From the NCBI GenBank assembly GCA_008933995.1, contig WARS01000011.1, positions 18,497,516-18,561,515 of the forward strand: DNA of 64,000 nt. The letters run 5' to 3'. The notes under the pieces are model-generated. The model worked only from the letters and a program-made list of their open reading frames with translations. It was not told the origin of the DNA and made no database searches. How positions within the stretch are numbered: position 1 is the stretch's first letter; each line of letters starts with the position of its first letter. The translations under genes were made by a program, and so were the position numbers. This document shows, piece after piece, positions 23,401 through 36,800 of the stretch. The stretch is from Datnioides undecimradiatus (Eukaryota; Chordata; Actinopteri; Lobotiformes; Datnioididae).

Positions 23401-25873
23401 TTTAATGCAGCCATTAAAGGGATAGATGTGGCTAATAGAGGTAACACATGTTCGGTTCTGCTGAGACTGTTTGAAATGAGCTATTTGTACTCACAGCTTC
23501 GCTCTTCCTGACAACAGGGAGTCAAACTTTGACCCAAACGAAACCTTAGTTAAAGGGGCAGCGCATGAGAAAACGTTGCACCGTTGCAAAAGTGCCCTCA
23601 AACAGTTCCATGTGAAGTCTCGTCGTTTTGTCGTCAAGGTCGTGTTTTTTCAGTTTGCTGCCGCTATTGTCGCTTCACTTCCTGCTTCATTACCTGCTCT
23701 CCCCTAATGTGTTGCGCCTGCGTCTGATTGCTTCCTCCACTGGCCTTTGTCGCTCTTTCACTCTGCTGTCTTTGCCTCTTGTGCTGAGCTTTCCAGCTTC
23801 AGATTCCCTGTGAGTTATTCCCTACTTCCTGATTTGGGTTTGTTTGCTTTGTGCTGACTGATCTGTTTTCCCAGCCATAAAATGTAAGAAAATCCTAATT
23901 TTAACCTGTCTGTAAGTCACGCATCGGAGCCTATTATCTGTTGGTTTGTGTCAGAGCTTAGTCACGAGGCGGGAGAGCAGGACCCAGATGCAGGCAGGGA
24001 CAAGGACGCAAAAGATCTTTTAACAGTTTGTTTAATGGGCTAGGCTTACGGATGGTCAAGGCAGGCAGGGTCGAAATCCAGGTAGTCAGTCCGAACAAGA
24101 CATGGTAAGTAAAAATCCAAAAATGCAAAACCCAGAAATCCAAACTCACAATGATCTCAAGGGGATAACACATGGAAACATGGCAGGGACACGGATACAA
24201 ACAGAGCAAATGAACCGCCAGAGAACAAAGGCTTCTAATCAAGACAGGAAGCAAGTAGACAGAAATACACAAGGGAAAAACTTTTCAAAATAAGACAGGA
24301 AATAACAAAACAAGAAACTCAACTCAAAACCCCGACAGTTTGCAGCATGTTCGTCTTAGAAGACGGCGACCGGTGCTCGTACAAGCCGCTGCAGAGCGCT
24401 GAGATTCACGTTGACAAATAAATCACGAGATCGCGCGCGACCTGAAACCGTGCACATCCTGTCAGCTAATGCGATCTGGCACGATGTCATGCGCATAAAA
24501 GTGTCACATCATCGCGCCTGCCCAAACTGCCAGCTGCTTTCCCCCCTTTTTGCCTTAACTTGTGTGTCGGCCAGTAAGTCGGATTTGAAGGTGCGTCGTG
24601 CTGCGTTGTTCGAACCAGGAACGCTGCAACAAGTTTATTCTGCATTTCATGGAACTAACAACATGTTTGCAGAACCAGTACGGACACACATTTGTTGTCA
24701 TGAAACGGCCTTAGCACCTTATTTTCCCACCACACCATGCAATGTGTGTTTGCAACAGAGAGCAAACTTAAATGCCTTGAACTACAGAAATCAGGAACGA
24801 ACGAGAAGGTAACTGCTAGTTAACCAGTAGTTAATGAGTAACTCCTAATCAGATTGCGTTGATCAGCTAATGACTAGTCAATGATTAGAAGAAACAAATG
24901 AGTAATCGTTCAATCAGGATGAACTTGAACCTCCACAGACGACTGAGTAATCAACTTCATAATTAATGATATTTCAACACTAATTATTCCTAATAGAGGA
25001 CCATATGGTAGATAATAATGAGTTATTAGAGTTTTACCCCCAAATCGATCAGCCCGCTGTCTTCTGCCCCCCGCAGCACTACATCCTGGCGTTCGGGGGC
25101 ATCATCGCAGTCCCGCTGATCCTGGCCGAGCCCCTCTGCATAAAGGACAACAACGTCGCCAAAAGCCAGCTCATCTCCACCATATTCTTCGTGTCTGGAT
25201 TATGTACGCTACTGCAGACAGCTGTCGGTACCAGGTAACCCCTCACCCCACCCCACTCCACCACCACCACCTCCCGCACCTCCCCCACATTCCCGTACAG
25301 CAGGGGTGAACCAGGAAGTAAGCGGCTATGATTTACAGCAGGTACAAATTGAGGGAATGTCCCAGAGAAGAATGTCCACCGGGTGCAGGAAACTCTCATA
25401 TATTCCCCCTTTCTTTGCCCTGGATGGTCAGCGACTGCGGTGATAAGCACGAGGAAGTGCTTAGATATTAATTTTTTTGGAGGATTACACATTCATATCC
25501 CTCTTCTCTCCAACGCCGCCTTCTAGCAGAGGTCCTGCGATGGATTCGCCGGCCAGAGCAGGGCTGACCTGCATTTGCACGCCGAGCCAACGCCGGGAGC
25601 GCTGCGGCGCTTCATCTGGAGTTAAACTGTCAGTCAGTTCGGCCGGCGAGCTCGTGACACAGTGGAAATGAGATTTACCCTTTGTGTTAAGTTGGACTTG
25701 AAGCCTTGGGACCTCCCAAGGTCTTAATTTGTGGCCTCCCATATTGAAAATGTTATGTGTAATCCTGGGAGCTGTGAGGCAATTTGATAAGAAAATCCCT
25801 CGGAAACTGATGCATCAGTCTTTGTATGCAGCTGCCTCCCACATGCTCATACTGTACTATACAGTGCATGGCT

Positions 25874-25924
<51 letters not shown>

Positions 25925-27853
25925 CCTGCCCCCACAGCATTGCAGTAACAGTAGGCCTGAGCAAATAGCTAACGCTTTCCTTTCAGGTCTCCACCCACGC
26001 TCAGATTGGCAAACACTTTAAAGTTAATCTTTACTTGCATTTCAAGACTGTGGCATGACAAGCTTTTGTCAAACAGCAGAATACGGGGATTAAAAACAAA
26101 CACGTGCAGACAAAAGTGCATAGAAATACACACATGGCAACACAACGAAGGGAACAGATGCACAGGCCACGGTTTGCTTCGTATAAAGCCACTGTTTGAA
26201 ACACGTTTGCATTTTGGATTGAAGCAGATGTAAAGCAGAGCTCTTCATCGAAAAGTGTGACATCGTGTGTTGAAGTTAAGGAGTTAAAACGGCAAACATG
26301 AGACACGACCGGCGCAGGAAACGCTCAGATAGCCTGCAGGGGTTGAGATTGTGTCTGCAGGTTCCCACCAGGGGGCTGACCTGGGACCTGCAAGGGGTCT
26401 CTAGTCCAGTCGAAGGGTATCGCCAGGTTGTCATAACCCAGAAACATATAGGCCTGTTGACCACCACACTCAGCTTACACCTGCTTTGAGCAGATCCAGG
26501 TCAACCTAGTCTGCAGGGACCTGACATCATTTGCTCAGCGACCTCCGACCTTCACTGTATTCACCTTTACTGTCTTGCAGGTTACCGATCCTCCAGGGTG
26601 GGACCTTCAGCTTCATCACACCCACCCTGGCCATTCTCGCTCTACCCAAGTGGCAGTGTCCGGCCCCCAAAGCGCCCGTGATGCTGTCCGTGCAGCTTCA
26701 GAACGGCACCAGTCCGCTGCAAATGGAGAACTCGGACGAGGTCTGGATGTCACGAATGCGTGAGGTTCGTGAAAATACTCACTCTGAGGCAGGAGATGAT
26801 TCTTTGTGCTGGGAAACCAAGCGCTCACTGAAGCAGTGAAGACTTCACTGTGATCACTTTGTCGCAACTACATGCGAAGAGTCACGTGGTTCATAAGATG
26901 CCGCTTACCTTTACATGTGTGCATCTAGAGTTCACACAAAAAAAGGTAAAACAGGGTCAATAATGAGTGTTTAAATGCCAAAAAACTGAAAAAAGCTGGT
27001 AAGTTTAGTTTAAATTCTGGATATTTAGGTCAAACTCAGGTCAAAACCTCTCAGAATTTCATGCAAGAGTTTTCCAAAAACCCTACAGATTAGGTTGAAA
27101 CCATGCCCCAGAAATTGTGTTTAAATGTCAAGATTTTGTGTAAAGTAAAAATATGAACACTCAGGTAAAGTGGGAGCCAAAAGGTAGCTGAAAATGAAGG
27201 GTAAAGACTTAAAATTCAGGCAAAATCAACATTAAAAAAACAAAAATCGGGCTTAAAAAGTTTAAGTTGCTTATCAAGATTAAAAATGTAATAATATATA
27301 AAACCTAATCCCAATAATTAAAATAATAAAGTCATGAATTACATTGTCATAGATACACAGTTTAGGACTGACTGTGATTTATGTATTACACTATTCATTA
27401 AGATGTTCAGACGCATTTAATAGAGCTGATTTCATGTTAATAGAGCTGATTTCATGTTAATAGAGCTGATTTCATGTTAATAGAGCTGATTTCATGTTAA
27501 TAGAGCTGATTTCATGTTCATGCAACGGTTCAGCGGGTTTAATGTGACCTCCTGGGGTGACTGGTATTTGGGCTTTGATGTGTTGAATGCTTTGCACATC
27601 CCATATGTAATATATATATATATATATATGTACATCAGTAACATATGGATGTTTTAAAGGTGGATCGATTGTACGGTCGTGACAGCTTTACAGTGGGAGA
27701 GATTGATGAAGTGCAGCAGCTACGCTTTGTTGCTTTCTGCAGCGAGGTATGCACGTTCGCGTGCGACCCCCAGTGAAAATCTGTTGGACGAGACTTGCAA
27801 CGGGACAATTTATGTGATGGCGCGGGGGGTGAGATGCTTGAGAGGACATAAAT

Positions 27854-27898
<45 letters not shown>

Positions 27899-30800
27899 AT
27901 ATGTAGCCAGAAGGGGTTTTGTGCACAGGCTGTCAGTATCAGATGCACAAATCCAGCCGGGAATAAGCAGCGTCAAGGTCAAAACAAACAGAGGCAAAGA
28001 TCCAGATCACCAGGAAACATCAAGATGCTCCAGGTTGGGGGGTTGGGGAACAGGGGGGGGGGGACGCTGCGTGCAAAGAAGAACTAGCACAGAGTGAGGG
28101 GAACTCATGCACTTAACACATTCAGCGGGGCAGGTGAAAGTAATCAGGGTGTGGCAGGAACTCAAACAGGTGGGTAACACACTCACACTCCCGAAGGCAG
28201 GAGGTGAAACGAGCTGCGGTGAGGCGAGCAGGAAACACTGAATGAGTGATTGAAGCCGTGGAAACCGTGTAACAGAACGGGTTTGAAACCATGAAACGAT
28301 GTAGAAACAGCTGGCGAGGACCAGCATGGAGGCGAGTCCCAAAAACTTGACTCCTGTGTCTCAGCCGTGTCCGTCTTGCCTTGTCCCTTGCGTGCAGATC
28401 CAGGGAGCCATCCTGGTGTCCTCCCTGCTCCAGATCTTCCTGGGCTTCTCTGGCCTCGTGGGCTTCGTGCTGAAATACATCGGCCCCCTGGCCATCGCCC
28501 CGACCATCAACCTCATCGGCCTGTCGCTGTTCATCGAAGCTGGGAAGAAGTCTGGAGGTCACTGGGGAATAGCTGCCCTGTGAGTGGACGCCGCTTTTCA
28601 CCAACACACATAAACACATTCCTAACAAAGGACATATGCAGGGAGTGTACGTGTGTGTGTGTGTGTGTGTGCATCACCGTGCTGCGTGCACAAACACATT
28701 AAAGGAAAGGTTGCCGCAGTACAAGCCCTCTGAACACTTTAACTTCTCTCTGCTGAAGAGACGAACACCAGCCCTGCAAAACATGTCAGTTCATTTGGCA
28801 CTTAATGATTTTAATGAAGACTTGACCTCTTGCACAAAGAAAGGTGCTTTAAAACACACTACGTGACACACACACACGTGCGTGTCAGAGGCTGGAGCTC
28901 GTGGTGCTGCTGAACGGGACAACGCTTTGTGCGTACGCGCCGCGCTGCACGTCTCTGCTCTGGTTTAATGAGATTAGGATCAAAATTAAAAGTTGCAACA
29001 CTCGATCGAAATAATGAGATTAATGTCGGTGCATTCGAAAGAAGCGGCAACAGCAGCTTTGCAGGTACCGCACGCTGAGATGAGATGCGGGAACACATGG
29101 GAAAGGAATAACATTCCCAGAAAAAGAAGTCCTGCGCAGTCCATCCATCGTGTTTCCGTGCAGCCAAACGTCTGCATTCATTCAGTGCCGGCCTGTTTTC
29201 CAGCCCCTTTGTTTCTTCACCCAAGCAGTCACGTCCACTACTTAAATTCATTTAATCTCCACAGCTACCGCTACTGCAAGTCACTGTTCCACGTGAACTC
29301 TCCTTTCATTTACCTTTGGTCCTGCCATGTCCAGCCCCATGAAATCTGTCTTCATTTACCACCGCCGTCTCCAGATAATGCAGACTAAAGTCATTACATA
29401 GAGTGATCCTTGTGGGTTTTAAAAGGCTCAGCACATCCACCTCCTGGTGCCATATATGGATGGTAATCAGTCATATCCTTCTTAGCCTCAGCGCCATGCC
29501 CCCCTCGCCCCAACCCACCCCACCCCAGTGGCAGCCGCCGCTCAAGACAGCCGGCAGCTTACTGGAGCGGGGACACAAACATCTTGCGGTTGTAATTCAG
29601 CTCTGCCAGCGTGCAGAAATGGCCGAGACGCTGCCAGTTTGTCATGAGACACGGAGCAGGGGGGCTGAAGAAGTCCATTTCCAAAACATGATCAGCAAAA
29701 ACGAAATAAATGAATTAAACAAAATCGCCGGTTTCCTCTAATTCAGCACTTTTAAGCCTGAAATGACAACGTCAGCCAAGACTCTCTACTTGTTAATTGC
29801 TTTAGATGTTTTAACAATGGAGACATATGACTCTTTTTCACAGAAAGCATCATTAATTTAGATATTTCAGTTTATATAATGACATATTTTTGAGTTGGAA
29901 CCTTTGCAAAAGAGCCTGGAGCGCTAGGAGTTCCAGATTTTCACAGCTCAGACCTTCTTCTGAAACTGCATCACCATCTGCTGGACCTCCGTTCTCCACA
30001 AAACAACCCTCCTGAGCTGGTCTCGGTCGTTCATTCGAGGTGAACCAGGATTTCTTGGAGTTAGTTTGTATTTTTGGAGTTCAAGCGCATATTTTTCATA
30101 CCGTACGTCCAACTTAATTTTCAGACTTACTACTCCCAGTAATTCTGTCTGGTAGGCCTCTGAGTGTTCACCGGGGTGCAGACTTTCCCACTGAAATAAC
30201 AGGCACCATGACACTCGCGTTGATCCTGAACGGCATTTCATGCACAGCGTGATGCACTTCGTGTGCGGCGTAAAATGCCATTCAAATCGCCTCTTTCCCT
30301 ACAGTTTTACTGTTACTTACCCATAATCCTCTCCACGACAACTGGTATCGTGTGGGCCCCGCTTGCTGTGTGAAATGACATGTGTACACTTGCTCTGACC
30401 TCTTCCCTAACTGTGATGTGTGGAAGCGTGCCAAGCTTAAGAGCAATCGCACAAATGGCCGTGAGTGAGGGCCAGGACCTTGGGGGAAATGACTGTGGAT
30501 GACACATTTCGCCCTGTCTCCTGTTTTCCCACAGCACCGTCTGTCTGATCCTCCTGTTCTCGCAGTACCTCAGCAAAGTTGATGTTCCAATGATTGCCTA
30601 CAAGGATAAGAAGTGGAAGGTTTTCCAGTATCCGCTCTTCAAGCTCTTCTCCGTGAGTTGCCAGCATTGCCCTGATCTCATAAGTTCTGCTTGTCTTCCG
30701 TGGGCAGAAACACATATTTTATTGTAGGACGTACGCGTTATAAAACATGTTCATAAGCTTCAGGCTTCGCCTCAAAAGTAGAAATCTGATTGAAACTTAC

Positions 30801-33800
30801 TGGAACTGTTTTGTTACACTTGAGATGCAGGTTTGCCAGAGAAAATGGGTTTGTTTGGCCTTTCTCACAGCAGGTAGCGTCCTCATGTCGACCAGGCCTG
30901 GAACAGTCCACCACATGTTGTTGGTCTATAGAGCAGACAGCATGACAGTATTTTAAAAAACCCTATCTGTAGGCGTTTATATTATATTATAAATACAATA
31001 TATTATAAATATCTCATGGATCTTGCACAATGATAGCAGTCAAATAGCCGTCAGTATGTGCGGTTACATGGATGATGCTTCTTCAACCGTATAGAAAACA
31101 CTTCAAACTCAAACTGATTTCATGGACGCTAAATAAAATGTGCATTTAAATGCCCCAAAGCATTTAATAAGACTGTAACGTCTTTGATGTGAGTGCAGTT
31201 CCTGATAAAACGATTATGTGAGTGACGTTTGGACTTTTGAGAGGCAACTTGCCTCCTAGAGCTTCTCCATCCCGAGCATTAAACAAACATTAAAGCTAAG
31301 GTTTAATTGTTGCAAATGAAGCCTCTTCTGTTTGGTTTATGCAGAATTTACGTGTGATCCTGGGTCGTTACTCAAAGGTCTCACATTGCAATGTTTCTGT
31401 CCCTCCAGGAAACTTGCACCTAATGTTAGCAACATGTTCACCAAACGCGCAAGACAGACTCCATTTATCAGACTTTAGACATTTTCATGATTATTGGGCC
31501 CTAATGAGGAATAACTAAATGGTTTACACTATTCATCCCATCTAAATTGAAAATTCCTTCATTCGGACCAGTCTCTTCTGATTCAAGTTGTCAAAAGAGA
31601 CGGTTTTTCTCTAATATTTTTGTTTTTTGGGTGATTTACAGCGAATGCGGCTGCCACATATAAATGGAAATGAATGAAAACTGACAGACCTGCGTCCTTT
31701 TTCTTTTTCTTTTCAAGTGGAGGGTTGCGCAAGCACAACCCCAGTCTAAGCCTTTGTTTGTGGGATGATGGGAGCCTCATGTCCAAACCCTAAGACTTGT
31801 GATTAGGGGTTATTAGCTGTCAGGTACAGATCACCCTGTGGTGAGGGTTCAAGAATGTTTTTTTAACCTTTATTTATCCAAGGAGGGGTTTTACTCAAGC
31901 CTACATGCTCCCTTTAACATCCACATTCACTCTGATACCCACCTTGACATGAGAGCGCAGCAGCCCCTCCACTTGTCGCTGTCAATCACAACTCAGTGGA
32001 GACGTGTCCTGCTCTCCATGAGCCATTCATTTTGCTCTTCGGTACCTTTTTTTAATAAGTGCTTGCAGGGGCCCAGGGGGTTGGTCGCCCATGCTTTGAA
32101 GCTCCAGGGTGTGAAATTGTATACGGTTCAGAAAGACGGTGAGGAAAGAGAATATACAGTCTCAGTGATTCATGATTTGACAAAAGAATGACAAAAAGTA
32201 ATAATATATGCAGGCGCTCCTCCTGAGGAGAGACACTGAGTCAGTTTAGCTCCAGGGCTCAGTCTCTGGAATGACTAATGTGTGGCAGCTCTATGGGGCT
32301 GCTGTTTGACTCCTCTGCAAGAGCCCTGCGTGTGACAAAAGCATTCTTGTGCACAATTCGTATCTCCCGCGTAATTCCTGCCCAGATGCAGTGGAAAGTG
32401 CACAAGGCGTGTTGCACATGCAGGCTACAATTTAATGCTAATAGGCATAAAACAGCACAGTTATGAAATCAGTTGATATTGGGCTTATTATCCTGCATCA
32501 AACCTGATTGTGGAAATATTGTCATATATACTCCCTCAGCAGAAGCCTGTGTGTTTCATCTGTTTACTGTTGAGTTGTTGCTTTTAAATAAATAAGAATT
32601 TATACAATACGACAACAAATTACAGGATAAAGACCTACATCCGTGATTAATTATATGGTTTTGCAAAGTAAGCTTCAGAGCCACATGTGGCCATGAATTC
32701 TACCACTGCTGGTTTCCACCACGGAGCAATTTGATTCCACCTCCTGGGCTGCACAGTGAAGAAAAGTGTGCACATGCAATTATTTCAACTGCTTGAACCT
32801 GCGCCAAATTAGTCTGTTTGCCTGAACTTGACTGATTTGGTCTTGACCGAGTTGTTACGTTAATTCAAGTCAGGTGTTTGACTTTAATCCTCACTCTTCA
32901 TGGCGCGCTTTATGGAAAAGATCTCCTGAGGCCTGAGGCATTTGCTTGAAAACATTTTCAGGAACACGTGTTTCATGCTGAGTGAACTTCCGTTTAAATG
33001 TGCCAAGACGCTCTGTGTCTGCTCACCAACTCTAGGCTTTGTTCGGGATGTGTGGGGCCTGGCTGGTCTGCTTCTTGCTGACCATCTTTGACGTCCTTCC
33101 CTCAAAGTCTGATGAGTACGGCTTCTCGGCCAGGACCGACATCAACCTAAATGCTGTGACAAACTCCCCTTGGTTCCATGTGCCTTATCCAGGTAGGTGC
33201 ATAATATTAGTGCAATTGGTTGCAATCAAATCTCATGGATATGCTGCAAAAGGCATGATTTTAATAGTTGCACACATGTTAGCTAGGGAGGCATGGATTC
33301 CTTATTTGCAAACTTCTTTTAAATAACATATATTTGTTTACATGTTACATTCACAATGACTATGTTTCTGCAGTACTTGTGTCACTAAAGAACAATCTGT
33401 CAATATCCTGTAATATATGCTGCGGTGTCTTAGTGTCTAAGTATACTAAAGTGGTTTGAAACCGGCAAATGCTGTGACGCTTAAACATCCAAACCCAATG
33501 CAAAGCGGTGATATTCTGTAGCTCAGCTGAGGTTTGCACAACCGCTCCTTAATGAATCCAAAATCCATTCGGTCTCACTGCAAGTCGTGCTCAAGTCAAA
33601 ACACAAAACGATATAACATATGAACCTATTTGCAACGTAGCCTACTGTAGGTGATCATATGCTAGTTTATATGAATACATAAGAATTAAAATGTTCACGT
33701 GAGTGGGGCAGGGTTTACATCTGAGCATTTAAGACTGTCGTTACAGCTGTGAGAACAGTTTCCAGCCTTGGTGGACGGGTCTGCGTATTTAAAAAGACAA

Positions 33801-36800
33801 GCTGCATTGATCTCTGATGAAGCCAGACTTTTCCTGTATTGCCTGATCCTGCCTACCTCAGTCGTGTTTGCTGGATCATTGAGCTGTGAATCCAACTTGC
33901 CAGCCTTGAAGTTATGCACTTGTGGCTGAACCACAGTGGTTTGGGCAGTCAGGGTCCCTTAAGGAGCATCTGGCTTCTACAGATGTTGTTTAGCCGTGAT
34001 GACAGCGAGAATTCTGTTGTAACTTCAGTTGTATCAGAACATAAGACTTTGTTCATTAAAAAAAGAGCAAAGAACAGCACGGGAGGCATTTCGCCTTTTC
34101 TCCTCTCATGGTTTCAAGCAAGTGTTTTGAGTTTCCACGATCTGATTGGTTGATGTTAGTACATGTTCGATGGTGGGTGTTTGAAAGTCGGTTCATCTGC
34201 CGAGTATTTCTTTGAGGATAGCTTCCCAGATGGTTTTGTGCAATACTGCATCAGGTTGTGATCCTGCAGTACCGGCATCTGCATCTTCTGCTCACTTATA
34301 CCCAGTGCAGAGACCAAAACACTAGGCAAAGATGGTTAAACTTGGCTGTTTGCTCAGATAAATTCATGATGTTAATTCCATTTCAATTCACTATGAATGA
34401 ATGAGTCCAAATACATTTGGACCCCTCAACAAGCCAATGAACTCTGTGGAGATTAAATTTTCTTTCTGTCTTGAGCTTCAGCAGTAAAGACAGTTTAAAT
34501 TAGAGAGTTTTGCTCTCACTGTGTCTCTGCTGAGACTGCTGGAGTAAGGTTATGGTAGTAAAATGGTAGGACATAAAATCATTGCATGACATTTGGTTTT
34601 GCACAGATGCTTGTATAAAAGGTGGTTTTAAGTCAGCATGGCATTATTTTAACCTTTGGTCCAGCAGATGGTACGTACCACTGCATGTCTATAAATCCCT
34701 CAATGATTTAGGAGCAAAATCTTTGTCTTTTAATATATGAACCAGGCCTCTTGGGTCATCTGGTAGCAGCCTGCGAGCCGTTCTCTCCGTTAAAATGTGG
34801 AACATTCAGATCTTGTGCCAACCAGAGCGGAAACAAACCTGTAAGATAGTTTAAATGCCAAGTACACCTACTCTGTGCCTGCAGGACAATGGGGTGTGCC
34901 CACTGTGAGCGTGTCTTCAGTGTTGGGTATGATGGCAGGCGTCTTGGCATCCACCATGGAATCAATCGGTGACTACTATGCATGCGCTCGCTTGTCCGGC
35001 GCCCCTCCTCCACCGACTCACGCCATAAATCGAGGTATCGCCGTGGAGGGCATTGGCTGCATCCTGGCCGCGCTGTGGGGAACTGGAAACGGCACCACCT
35101 CCTACAGCCAGAACATCGCTGCACTTGGCATCACCAAGGTACGCGTCTTGTCTTTTTACTGGCCAGCACTTGAATATTTATACTTCATGTCGATGAGCTG
35201 CAAGAGCATTTATCTCGGGTTGTGTTTCTATTGATTGAACGAATGTAAGTTCAACACTGACTCTTCTTTTTAGCTCTTTTTCTGTCTCCACTATTGATTT
35301 GCTATAAAGATGAACGATGCATCTCCACTTCCTCCCACTGTACAAAACATCCCTGATACTGCTGCTGCCGTCTTCCTCTGGTGATCTTACTTGGAGCCAG
35401 AGTCTGGGAAGTAGTGATCAGGACAAAGTACTGAAGCTGCGTCACACACACACCCCCCTAGACTCAAACTTGATGTCAAACCCATTTTTTTAAGCATCAA
35501 TCAGCTAATTAAAACCAAACATATCGGACAAAATGTACAAAATGTTACGAAAATGGAAGAATTTAACCCACAACTTTGATTTTTTTTTAAGTTTGGCTCA
35601 TGTGCCGCCATGTTGGTGTTGGGGTTTTATGACCCACGCTACAGCCAACCCGTTGGGGGCAATCCAGATGTTTAAGCTTCACTTTAGGGGAGATGACATG
35701 TCACCTGTCTGAACATACAATCTATGATCTCCACCTGCCCATTTTTAAAGAATATCTGGCACATTTGATTCTAACCAGGTAGAGCACCCCGGGTTTATGT
35801 CGTTGCATGCTGCTGTTCGATAAATGGGTTTGGCGAGAGCGCTTGGAGTGGACCATAACATCTAAACGTTAGCATTTACAAGTTAAAAGAGCCTAAAAGA
35901 GGAACAGTTTAGGCCTATGAGGTCCAGCAGGGCATCGTGATGGTTAACTGCCTCTTTGCACTTCCCCTCGGGAGTATCCCTGCTGCCGTCGTTAGTTCCA
36001 GTACATCACGATGAAAACTCAGGAGACCTGTAGTAACCCTCAACCGTTTGAGGGCTTTGTGTGAGGCACGCCAGGGTCCCAGGATGCTTTGTAATCTTCT
36101 GTCATCAGTTCCTCTGCTCTTTGCAAAACAGAAGAGTGAGGAAATGGCTGAAAAACACACACAGGTTCAGATTTTAGGTAAAAGGCTTCGAAAAGGGTTC
36201 GATTTCGAGTAGAATCAAACTACAAATCAATTCTTTGGTCCGTTTGACCTCAGGCTTTACCTACAGTCACCCTGCAGGAGCTGATGCATGTGAGATATTG
36301 CATTACTTCTGCACATGTGATGCATGCTGTTATGTACTACTACGTGCCAATTGGAGGGCAGACTAAATGACTTGTGGAATGCGCAAATAATGATGATTTA
36401 TGGGGACTTTGCGAGCCAGGGGGAGCTCTCCTGGTTCAGTTTATGTTGAGGGTGTAAAATCCCACATATAGTCCATTTACTATGGGAATCATCCAGACAG
36501 TTTAAGGTCTAAGAATAGATTATTGAGTTGTTCGGGGGTTGTAATGTTGACGTGAGATGTCAGTTTGAACTTAAAAAATAAAATCAGTGTGCATTTCGGT
36601 GACCATATGACACAGGAGGTGAGCTCAGTCCACGGCGTCAGATGCATCAGTCTCACAATGAACAGTAACTACAGACGGAAGAAAGGAAAATGCGCATGTC
36701 AGGCAGTGAAATGGGAGAATAAAACAGTCAATAGCATCATTTTTTGTAGGAAATTAAGTATTTATTTGTGTTTTTGTGCTCTCTTTTTTTTAAACTTAAC

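Larger units (their letters stand above)
18502..25076 (+). other. Intron 2 of the SLC23 gene (6.6 kb)
   Basis: Contains the exon-like segment at 20031-20122, an hAT-type terminal sequence at 21429-21441, a possible old LTR fragment at 23640-23940 and a solo LTR at 23949-24337. Other open frames show no protein family feature. Confidence 0.5.
25235..26580 (+). other. Intron 3 with (CA)n microsatellite and a CTCF-like motif
   Basis: (CA)23 at 25875-25921. CCACCAGGGGGCTG at 26365-26378 matches the CTCF core at all but one position. No gene inside. Confidence 0.5.
26765..28397 (+). other. Intron 4 with tandem repeats and LTR-like fragment
   Basis: Holds five exact-spaced 20-bp repeats (27421-27520), a (TA)n run (27608-27629), (CA)n (27859-27895), a G run near 28051 and, at about 27945-28270, minus-oriented LTR-like sequence. 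No gene. Confidence 0.5.

Noticed and set aside
27421-27520. CRISPR-like array
   Set aside because: Repeats are directly adjacent with no spacers, in a vertebrate intron; it is a simple tandem repeat.
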